A stretch of 64,000 nt of DNA from the NCBI GenBank assembly GCA_022496185.1, contig WTXG01000016.1:186001-250000 (forward strand). The letters are read 5' to 3'. Below are positions 55,114 to 64,000 of this stretch, piece by piece; positions within the stretch are counted from its first letter, which is position 1; each line of letters begins with the position of its first letter. This DNA comes from Multifurca ochricompacta (lineage: Eukaryota > Basidiomycota > Agaricomycetes > Russulales > Russulaceae). Both the position numbers and the translations under genes were made by a program. The notes under the pieces were generated by a model that worked only from the letters and a program-made list of their open reading frames with translations, was not told the DNA's origin and did no database searches.

Positions 55114-56174
55114 TCAATAAAAATTGAGTTGTGCCTCTCCAAGCCGTTGGCACGCGGACACCGGGCACATTACTCCGTGGGCCCGTAAAGTCGACTTGAT
55201 CAGACAGCAACGTTGTCGGCGGCGAAGACGGTGGGATTTTCTCTTTGCAAGAGCACCCTGGAAGGCAAAGGGACGGGTGCTGCTGCGCGTTACCCTTCTC
55301 GGATGGTGGACCACGACCACGGAGCCAAAGCTTAACCTTATACAGGCAGATATCAATAGGGAATGGCGAGGGTGAACCAGTGATGTCCCGGAACCAGACA
55401 TCCTTGTCACCGTTGCTGCAGTTAAGATAGAGAGGAAAATGAGAAGGGATGAGTAGATGACCACTGATCGTATCCATCCATCCCATCTGTAAACATTTCA
55501 AAAGACTGGGAGGCCCTTGAGATTACTTACTAAGTCCGGTAAGAGACCAACAGCATACTTCCACAACCAGAAAAGGCAAGTGCGCTCCTGTCCCTTTGAT
55601 GTCAGTTCGTACTCCAAAGCTGTACAAGCTTAGGACTGGGGATCAAATGGTCATCTTTTCGGTCAAGACCAGGGGATCCACGGAGGCGCAAAGAACGAAT
55701 AACCCACTAAGGTTGAAGATCACGAAACATGTGGTCCAAATACACTCGACTCCTACCGATGTCGGAATTCTGGCCGAATGAAACAAACGTTTGGCCAAAA
55801 TGCTGATAAAGTTCAAGTTCAAAGTCCCCGATATTATAGGAGTAGTATGGTAGATGACGTGGGTACATGATGAAGATGAATGGAAAGGCTAAATCAGATC
55901 GGTCTAGCGGGGTGGAGGAAAACAAACGTACGCACGCAATAACCGATGTGGTGAGACAGAGCCCCGGAACGGCGATGAGAACGCAGAGATCTGTCTTGGG
56001 ATCATAATGCTCGTAAAGCGATAACGATAGTATGATGCACATAAGTGATACGAGTGCCATAACGGCTGAGGGAGGCGCAAATGGCATAATATGGGTGAGT
56101 GCTAGATAAGTAAGGGTCTAGGAAGAGACAGACGCACCAAGCCAACACTTGCGAAAAGCCCGGAATCGAAGCAT
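55114..56174 (-). CDS. Predicted multi-pass membrane protein, function unknown
   Basis: Probable multi-exon gene on the minus strand. The proposed start is 56174 (MLRFRAFRKCWL), with exon 1 ending in phase 1 at 56138, then exon 2 (56101-55936) with hydrophobic blocks VMALVSLMCIILSLSLY and LCVLIAVPGLCLTTSVIA. A further exon near 55802-55690 reads VGVECIWTTCFVIFNLSGLFVL, and later hydrophobic pieces occur near 55540 (ALAFSGCGSMLLV) and 55460-55420 (SLLIFLSILTAA). A series of membrane helices split by short introns is typical of basidiomycete MARVEL-like or 7TM orphans. Exon borders after the second exon and the exact C-terminus (perhaps ending near 55114) are uncertain. I do not recognise a family with confidence. 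Confidence 0.45.
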
Positions 56175-57585
56175 CCTGTCTACACGCTCTTGATTGGGTC
56201 ACCTTCCCTTCACCAAAGAGATAGGTAGCAGAGACATAAATGGTAAGGTTTTAATTATAACCTTGCCTGGGTAAAACGGAAATCAAAAAGTGGCCAGTTC
56301 AGACGAAATGTAGACGGTAAGGCTGCTTTGCTGGCATGGAACGCTCATCGGTGCTTTCTCTTTTCCTTTTCTCAGATTTCACATGGGCGCGACAAGTGAA
56401 CGTGAGAGACAAGGACTTGAAATTTAAAAATTTTTGAGTTGAAGGGGCTTGCACCCAACTTTCACAAATTCGTGTTCGTCGTCACCGACACCGTCACCGT
56501 CATTGAGGGCGAGCCGCGGACTTACGTGCGGTGGTGAAAGAACAAACAACGTGAACAACGTGAACAACGAGATTGGGGTTGTTCCCCCCCTCTAACACGT
56601 GAACACGTGATTACATGAACAGCGCTCAGCGATTTTCAAATAGTTCAATCATCCATCGTCAATTGATTTAAAAAGAAAAAGTGGATCTACACGAGCGCCA
56701 CATGGCCTGAATTTATACCATTGACTGACGCCCAATAAATACTGACAACTACGTGTAATTGAATTGAAAGAATGTTGGTCCCAGTCTCCTTCTTGTCTGG
56801 TTTCACGAGTCAACTGAAGTCGACCTTGCTGAGGTTCAACACGCCGCCGCAAAACAAAACTACGAGTTCCATCCGATGGACAACATCTTTTCTTGTCGTC
56901 TGTCGTACCTTGTAACCCAACTCCGTCGCCCCCAATGTGCCAAAGTTCGATCGTTCTTCGAATTCTCACATGCCTTGAGGCATGCTCTTGCTTTCCCCAA
57001 CTAGGAGATAACGTCCCAGAGTTGCGTCCTTAGCAACACATCGTAATATGACTCGCGACAATGGCTTCTTTGGCACATGAACCTTACGACACTGGTGGGC
57101 AGGTTGTTCAATTATCACTGCCGAGCACGCAGGACAAGGAGAGAAAATTTACCACAGTATCACACAATTCCCCAGGCAGACTTGACTTATGGCGATTATC
57201 TGCCTGCTTACTGCCGCTGCCGCTGACCATTTATAGTAACTATCAATGGAAACCGGTTTGCAATTCCCTTTATCTCTCGCCCATCCTTTTAATCGAATAT
57301 TCTCTAACCTGAGCCGGAATTACGGCGTGGTTTCCGGGTCTCCTCCATGCGTGCTGGCCAGGAGGATGACATCGTCCAATCGGTCGGGTCCCTACTCTTT
57401 CCTTCGCTGAGGGATCCCTTTTTTCAATGCCCTATTAGGCACGCTTTCGCCTAACCGGATTTTTGCAATCCAGTGATGGTTCTCGACGGTTATCCAGCCA
57501 TTAGGGTCGATAAGCCAACACCTGTTCATAAATTGCCTCCCATACTTCGTTAAATTTCCCCCAGATTATCATCCCCAAGCCTTCG
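56175..57585. other. Intergenic, no gene recognised
   Basis: This is the upstream region of the membrane-protein gene and of the terpene-cyclase gene. Frames at 56649-56969 (-) and 57061-57312 (+) have no motif. CACGTG-type hexamers occur near 56600-56612. Confidence 0.5.
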
Positions 57586-59533
57586 ATGGCCACGTCTTTG
57601 CCTCCTCGCTGTCGCGTCCTCATCTTCGACCTCGGTGACGTTCTGTTCTCATGGTCCCCAGTAACTTCCACGTCCATCTCTCCAAGAACACTCAAGGCCA
57701 TCCTTTCTTCTACCATCTGGCAACAATACGAACGTGGAAGGCTTTCGGAGGACGAATGTTATCGACTCTCTGGCGAGAAATTTTCTCTTGATCCAGAAGA
57801 AGTTCGCCAGGCGATCCATGACGCTCGGGAAAGCCTTCAGCCTGACAACGCGTTCATTCGCTTCATCGGTGAGCTGAAAGCGGAGACACAAGGCACACTA
57901 CGAATCTTCGCCATGTCAAATATTTCTGCGCCCGATTATGCGGTTGCACGCGCGAAACCTGCAGAATGGGGAATCTTCGACCGCGTGTTCACCTCCGCGG
58001 CTGCAGGGATGCGAAAACCGGATCTCTGCTTTTTCAAATTTGTACTCGATGAAATCAAGACCGAGCCGTCGTCGGTCGTATTCATCGACGACAGGTTTGA
58101 AAACGTCCTCGCTGCTCGCTCACTCGGTATCAATGGAATCCTCTTTGACGACATCAAACGTGTAAGACAGGCGCTTCAGTACTATGTGGGGGATCCCGTG
58201 AGTCGTGGCCTCACGTTCCTAGAGTCCAGAGCGGGCCGGTTGGAATCGGAAACCAATCTCGGCCATAACATCACTGAGAACTTCGCTCAATTACTTATTT
58301 TAGAAGCTACCAACAACCAGTGAGGAGTTTCTGCATCTGCGCTTCTCGCAAGTTCATCTACTTACCGGCTTCCTCTAGTAAGCTCGTCAACTACGTCATC
58401 ATCCTCGTACCTGGAACTTTTTCCGAGGTATCTAAGCGCCACTGTGGCGTTCCATTGATGTCTGACCAAGCCCAATTCTTTCTGATGTAGACAAACCCAT
58501 ACTTACTACTGATGAGTTTCCGGCCGATCTGGATACCACCTCGATAGGTCTCATGGTAACACAGCCTGATGATCATGTGTTTGATTCTGTCATGGACGAG
58601 ATGCTCCGGCACATGACCGAAGATGGCATTTCTATGGTAATAGCGCACTCTAACCCATACACCACGATGTTGCTAATCCTCTTCTGGCAGACTTACTTTG
58701 ACGCCGAGCGGCCGCGCACCGATCCTATCGTCTCCCTCAATGTCCTAAGCCTCTTCTATTCGCGCGGACGCGGACACGAGCTGGCATCCACACTTGACTG
58801 GGTACTCAACGTACTCGAGTACCGTGCCTACCTTGATGGCACGCGTTACTACGAGACAGCCGAGTGTTTCCTCTTCTTCGCCTCCCGACTTCTCCGCACC
58901 ACCCTCGATGCCTCTTTACACACCCAACTCACACCTCTCCTGCGTGAGCGCATCCTCGAGCGAGCAGGTTCCCACGGTGACGCGCTAGCGCTTTCCATGC
59001 GGGTGCTGGCCGGCTCTATCGTCGGTTTGCGAATGGAACGCGATAGAGCCGCGCTACTTCCATTACAATGCGAGGATGGCGGGTGGGAGGCAAGCTGGAT
59101 ATACAAGTACGGTTCGTCAGGTGTCAAGATCGGCAACCGCGGGCTCACCACCGCGCTTGCGCTCAATGCAATCACGTCATTCGAACCCGAGCTCCGGCGC
59201 CAGACCCAACCGCAGTCGCGGTTACCGTTGCAGTTATCAGGGCCAGGTTCAGCGCTAGAGACGGAATCTCTGTCATTACTTCTACCGAAGGACAACCGGT
59301 CGGCGACGCCTTCACCCCTGCATGTCGCGACGACTCGCGGCCTCGCTACAGGGCTTCCATCGCCTCCCCCGTCTCCACCCCCCCAGTCACCGAAGAGGGC
59401 CAAGCATGAAAGACGTTTCTCTGCTGGCGCCATTGCAAAGGGGGTCTATACATATCTTTTTACTGACGCTGGCACTCGCAAACGTAGGCAAAACTCAAGC
59501 GTTTGCCACAAATCCAGTATTGGCAGTGGCTGA
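57586..59533 (+). CDS. HAD-like sesquiterpene cyclase (drimane/albicanyl type)
   Basis: A two-domain protein of the AstC/AncC/CpcA kind: an N-terminal HAD phosphatase-like domain fused to a terpene-cyclase beta-like domain. Known members cyclise farnesyl diphosphate by protonation to drimane-type sesquiterpenes. HAD motifs: IFDLGDVLFSW (about 57628), AMSNIS, GMRKPDLCFFKF and VFIDDRFENV. Cyclase domain: FPADLDTTSIGL with the class-II DxDTT motif (about 58530), RPRTDPIVSLNVLSLFY, RAYLDGTRYYETAECFLFF and DGGWEASWIYKYGSSGVKIGNRGLTTALA; stop at 59531-59533. Introns follow codons near 58315, 58437 and 58636. Between the domains, LVNYV and HHPRTWNFFRDKP lie in frames one base apart (58395-58400), which may be a real frameshift or an error. 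No P450 or transporter of a cluster is adjacent. Confidence 0.88.
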
Positions 59534-59999
59534 GCGCCTCAAGTATGCGTGTACGTTTTTCGTGACATGTTATGCCGTGACCTTGTCACACAGCCCATTT
59601 CAGTTGTAGCAGCAAGGAAGGACTGACTGCCTGCCTTAGTAACTTATTATTATGACTCCCCCCTAATCTCCGTCCAGATTCCAAGGATCTTCTTGTAGCA
59701 ACCTGTTAGTACTAGTGTTGTTGTTGTCGTTTCCTTGTTGTTTCTACTGTGCTGTAATCCTGTCCCACTTACTTGTTATTGTACCAATAAAGCTAGTACT
59801 TTTCCTCGCCTGTTACCCCAATTGATACGTATTTAGGAACGATGTGTCCTTTAAATACGAAACCATCACACATCGCATGCAGTATCTAGTCAATGTAAAG
59901 AAGAGGAATCACGACGTGTCCATCGATCGCAATGCTATGACAGAAGAACCACTCCACTAACATGCCACGATTCAACAGTACGCACCAGTCGTTCCCGCG
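59534..59999. other. Convergent 3' flanks of the terpene cyclase and ILV1
   Basis: No gene recognised. It has GT/TTG-rich sequence near 59710-59750 and an AATAAA at about 59786 that could serve the plus-strand gene. Confidence 0.55.
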
Positions 60000-61989
60000 T
60001 TATTTCCGGAGGTATCGTTTGTACACTTCATTGTGAGTCTCTTCTATGTACGGATATCCCAGCTCTCGCAAAAACTCGCTAAACTGCTCCGAATCTTCCT
60101 TAGGTGCCTGGATCCCCGCCAGGACCTTGCCAAGATCTGTAATCCAGATGATTATAGGACATTATCACTCTCCGGATCGTGGGGAATAGCGGTAATAATT
60201 CCCTCACCCGCGCCATGATTCCGGTAATGGAACAGGGAGATATTCCAGCCCATATTACGTAGGGACAAGAGGAACTTGCGAAGAGCTCCTGGGCGCTCAG
60301 GGAATTCTGCATTTTTAGTGCATTTTATTTTTTGTTTTCGTTCGCCATGCCACGTCAGGATCAGCGATGCAGAAAAAAATGGAACAGAGAGAAGGGGGAT
60401 AGTACCGAATCTAAAGATGCGTTCGTTAGGCACATCAGATGCACCACCGATCATGTAGCGCGCGTGACTTTTGGCCATCTCGTCGTCGCTAATGTCGTGA
60501 CCTGTCATACCACCACGCTCAAGTTCTTCAAGCACGGCCGTGACCTCGCTCTGGCGTGAAGTCGTCTCCAGCTGGAAGGAGAGGAAAACATGCGCGAGGT
60601 CAGGTACGTTGTATCTGTATATGAACTCCGTTACGGAACGCGGATGGATGACCGAATGTAAGGCGAAAAAACTGATGAGCGGTACACCACGATTCGCTCA
60701 AAGAGGTAAAGGCGTTGAGGATAAGGTAGGTGGCGCACCTTCCAGGTCGTTCTGGTATGTCAACGCTTAGCAAGGCCTCACGCCCTTCACCCAGTGCTGC
60801 ACGTTCTGCGACAAATCGCAGCCGATCGAAATTCATATTTGCTCCACTGATTACGGCGACAAACTTTTTCCCCGCTCCGATGAGCTGGTTATCTAAAATA
60901 TACCGCTTCAAACCGGCCAACGCAAGTGCGCCTGCCGGCTCTGTGACAGATCTCGTTTCTATACATTTCGTGATTACTTTCGGAAAATGTAACGAGAAAA
61001 GGGTAGAAAACAAGGCGTACCTTCGAATATATCTTTTATTGCAGCACAAATCTCGTCATTGTCAACCTTGACAATGCTGTCAAGTAGCTGCCGGCAGATT
61101 CGGAACGGCTCTTCCCCGACGATGCGGACCGCAGTTCCATCGCTGAACGGCCCCACTTCTGAGAGGGTGATACGCTCACCCTTCTCCAAACTGCGCGCCA
61201 TCGCGTCCCCGTCAAATGTTTCTACACCGAAGACGCGAGTATATGGGCTTCCTATGCGCTTAACGTATTCACTTATGCCAGCGATGAGGCCCCCGCCACC
61301 CACGGCACCAAAAATCGCGTCAAGATGCTCTGCGTCGGGAACCTGCTTCAGGATCTCCATCCCGACGGTGCCCTGCCCTGCAATGACGAGAGGGTCGTCG
61401 TATGGAGGGACAAAAACGAGGCCATGGGCGGCCGCAAGACGGGCGCACTCTATCTTGGCCTCGTCAAAGTCCGTGCCATGAAGAACGACTTTTGCGCCGA
61501 GACGGGCAGCATTGCGTACTTTGATCGCAGGGGTTCCCTGGGGCATTACGATAGTGCAAGGGATGCCAAGCCGCGCACCCGAAAGAGCAACGCCCTGTGC
61601 ATGGTTCCCTGACAGAGGGGGTGTGGCGATTGTCAGGACCGACGAGTGTGTACGTAGGCAAGCTGGTTGCACGGCTAACCGGCGCTGCAGGTGACGACGC
61701 CCTTCCATCTCTCCTCCTCAGAAAGGCTGGCCATAAAGTTGTAGGCGCCACGAATTTTGAAACTAAAAACCTCATGCAAGTCTTCACGCTTGAGGTATAT
61801 TTGGTTCCCAAGTTTTGTGCTGAGATTTGGAGCTTGTACGAGTGGTGTTTCTTTGATGATTTCATACACTTTCGAAGTCAAGATGAGACGGAGATAGTCT
61901 GGAGTCTTTGTAGGTAGAAGAAAGTGTGATGAGAGACGTGGCCATGATACAGGGTCTGGTGCATGTGGTGAGGAATATTCAAGTGTCAT
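60000..61989 (-). CDS. ILV1: Threonine deaminase (threonine ammonia-lyase), ILV1
   Basis: PLP-dependent mitochondrial enzyme that converts threonine to 2-oxobutanoate, the first step of isoleucine synthesis. The start is at 61989; the N-terminus is short, with [21 protein letters not shown]. The PLP lysine is in [13 protein letters not shown]. The next exon begins completing [13 protein letters not shown]. Glycine loop [11 protein letters not shown]; then [14 protein letters not shown] and [13 protein letters not shown]. Two ACT-like regulatory domains follow: [27 protein letters not shown] and [16 protein letters not shown]...[22 protein letters not shown]. It ends KRYLRK with the stop at 60002-60000. 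All joints I tested are in frame. By family knowledge, the regulatory half allows isoleucine feedback. It is convergent with the terpene cyclase and head to head with the PHD gene. Confidence 0.95.
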
Positions 61990-63027
61990 TTTGATTTCTT
62001 TTTTTTAATTTTTTCCAGAACGAACGAACGAAAACGGAATAATCGATGAGCCACAGCCACAGCCACATATGTGCAGTGACACGTGACAAGGGCTGTTTCC
62101 GGAGTACCGGACCGGAATTATGAAATCGTTAATTTAATTTACAGAACCGGTGAAATCCGAGATTGCATTCTCGCTTCATAAATGATAGATCTCGGAATTG
62201 AATGGTTCAAAAAAAATGACCATTGATTTCACCTTTTGTAAAAATGATGTAAAAATGACAAGAAAAGATAAAGAGCGGACGGTCGCTAGTTGGACGGCCG
62301 CCAGTTTCTTTCTTGGTTCTTGGGGGGCTGGACCTCGATCACGTGAATTGACGTCAACAACAAACTAAAACAAAACATAGACAATCGCTCATGAGTTGAG
62401 TCGCAAATTGAGGAGGTGTGTGGTATGATGGGTACGATTGATGGTATACTGTACATGCATGTCGTCCATTGAATGGTCTCGCAACAGGGAGTAGAAATTC
62501 TCGTGAAGGCCGAGAAGTGAAGTCAAGTGGAACTTATCGAAAAGCTGTTCCCCTTTGTGAAGCCTTTCCAACCAATGAAATGGATTCCAGCAGGGCCCCT
62601 ACACAAACGGTGTCGTACAAAATATCCTTCTAAAGTTCAATGACGATGGATTGCACCTCGGATGGGTGGAAGAATAAAGAAGAGACGACCATATAGCAGG
62701 AACGTGGTTCGTTGGGTGGAAGGCTCCTCTACCATCTCGTGTGCTTGAATGATCGAGGGGAGGGGGGGACTGAAGACAATTGGTGACGTGCCGCACTGCG
62801 GGGAGGATGATGTATTGAGAAAGAGTGTCACTCTCGAAAGAGATGATATGATATGATATGAGTATGAGAGTAAATGCAAAGGCGAAGAGAAGTGGTATTC
62901 GGCGATTGAACTGCGCCAGCCCTAAAGCGTAGAAGCCTTTGGTCGTGTCTGTCTCTCCTTCCCTGTTTGCCATTTCCCCAGGTCCTCCGCTCGCCCTCTC
63001 TTTTTTTTTTATCCCTCTCCTTGACTC
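61990..63027. promoter_or_regulatory. Divergent upstream region of ILV1 and the PHD-finger gene
   Basis: One kilobase between divergent starts. It contains CACGTG hexamers at about 62079-62084 and at 62340-62345, and a perfect CRE-type palindrome TGACGTCA at 62349-62356. These fit bHLH and bZIP factors, but no binding is shown. Short ATGAT repeats occur near 62840-62862 and a run of T just before 63011. Confidence 0.4.
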
Positions 63028-64000
63028 ATGGCTCAAGTCGCAATGATGGGCCCACCCCTCTCTCCAAGGGAAACGCGGCGCTCAGGAAGACGCAGTGCTC
63101 CTTCTGGCTCGACCAGCACCTCAAAGTCACCAGATTCCCCAAGTTCAGAGTCAGCGCCCCGCCTCCCAGCAGCCAACCGCTCCTCTTCCTCCACTTCTTC
63201 TCGCAAACGTACAAAGCAAGAAGACCTAGATGATCCCCCAGATGAAGCCCACAAGAATAGTTCTAACGGTACAACCAATGGTGTTACCCCTCTTCAGAAT
63301 GGCAATGGGCGTACTAAACGGAAGGGCAAGGAGAAAGAAAAGCCCGTGCTCGGCCTCGCCATAGATTCAATTATAGCAGAAGGGGAACAGACTGACATCG
63401 TTCTTGACCTCAACGGGGATCCTGAGGCCGAGGAGGAAGAACAAGGCGTCACGCGTTGTGTGTGTGGCAACGCAGGTATGTCCTTTCTCTCCTTCACGGT
63501 CTCTAATAGCGCTCCGTGATTGGAAACCATTTCTCCAATTCAATTTCTCGTCGGGACGCGATTTCTCTGGGATCACTGACCCGTTAGGTGGGGTGCCGTG
63601 GTGTGCACTAGTAACGGCGCTTAATCTCAGATCACCACCCACATGAGACCCCCCCTTCCTCCCTTATCATCTTTCCGCATCTATACACGCCAGACAGGGC
63701 CATAGCCCTGTAGTTACTCTTTCTAAGGACGCCTTCTGACGCCATCCTCTCGATTAGGTGACGACGACGAAAGTGCTGGGGAGTTCTTCGTCCAGTGCGA
63801 AACTTGCAATGTCTGGCAGCACGGCCAATGCATGGGTATCCGAAACGAAGACGCTGTGAAGGAGGATCACTATTATTGTGAACAATGCCGGCCCGACCTA
63901 CACGTAGAGCTTCTCAAGTACGCCAAGACTACAACCCCTTCTTCCCCCGCGCTTGGCACACACTGACTACTCACACCGTGTTATCCAGGAGGCTTGCCAA
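63028..64000 (+). CDS. PHD-finger protein (Cti6-like), 5' part
   Basis: The gene is cut by the window end. Exon 1 is 63028-63475 (MAQVAMMGPPLSPRETRRSG, then Ser- and Lys-rich disordered sequence, ending RCVCGN), intron 281 nt; exon 2 is 63758-63917; exon 3 starts at 63989. The PHD zinc ligands are RCVCGN..., FVQCETCNVWQHGQCMG and YYCEQCRPDLH (Cys4-His-Cys3). The aromatic VWQH.QCMG pattern is that of H3K4me3-binding PHD fingers, as in yeast Cti6 of the Rpd3L histone deacetylase complex, so a chromatin-reader role is likely. The 281-nt intron that splits the PHD finger is long for this window. Confidence 0.8.

Noticed and set aside
58849..59433. A 194-codon minus-strand frame opposite the terpene cyclase
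   Set aside because: It is the antisense shadow of the well-supported cyclase domain.

Overview
The window is nuclear DNA of a filamentous basidiomycete, most likely an agaricomycete (mushroom or bracket-fungus lineage). The grounds are intron-dense genes with short GT-AG introns of about 45-60 nt, agaricomycete-type F-box proteins, a HAD/terpene-cyclase fusion of the drimane/albicanyl class, expanded C2H2 proteins and orthologues of housekeeping fungal genes. No plasmid, phage, CRISPR, rRNA or convincing tRNA gene was seen.

Layout. 1-5.2 kb: the 3' end of the SDH assembly factor SDHAF4 (+), then COG2 (Golgi tether) and SmD3 (spliceosome), both on the minus strand. 5.5-13.5 kb: two paralogous F-box proteins (+) separated by gene-poor DNA. 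13.6-18.2 kb: PBN1/PIG-X (GPI-anchor mannosyltransferase subunit) and a CLC chloride channel. 18.8-24.5 kb: two tandem ABC half-transporters with a patch of near identity and several broken reading frames. 25.0-26.1 kb: a retroposon with a tRNA-like head, a poly(A) tail and a 10-bp target-site duplication. 29.0-34.7 kb: two tandem MFS (Dal5/ACS-type) transporters. 36.9-47.6 kb: a C2H2 zinc-finger family (two intact genes, one truncated copy, one pseudogene), a securin-like gene, and a 5'-truncated LINE inserted just behind the securin stop codon. 47.6-50.6 kb: gene-poor. 50.6-54.5 kb: DNA topoisomerase I (-), head to head with the complex I subunit NDUFB3 (+). 55.1-56.2 kb: a probable membrane protein (-). 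57.6-59.5 kb: a HAD-type terpene cyclase. 60.0-62.0 kb: threonine deaminase ILV1 (-). 63.0 kb to the end: a PHD-finger protein cut by the window edge.

The housekeeping genes do not form one pathway; the order is ordinary eukaryotic gene order. The accessory character lies in the lineage-specific tandem duplications (F-box, ABC, MFS, C2H2) and in two retroposon insertions with visible target-site duplications. No clearly new multi-gene system is evident. The most distinctive signals are the micro-exons (6 nt in SmD3; 17 and 8 nt in both MFS genes), the two retroposon insertions, the homogenised paralogue patches, and the terpene cyclase, which stands without visible tailoring enzymes. Several genes show apparent single-base frame breaks. 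These may be real decay or assembly errors, and this cannot be settled from the sequence alone. Exon joints given here were derived by hand from splice signals and protein continuity.
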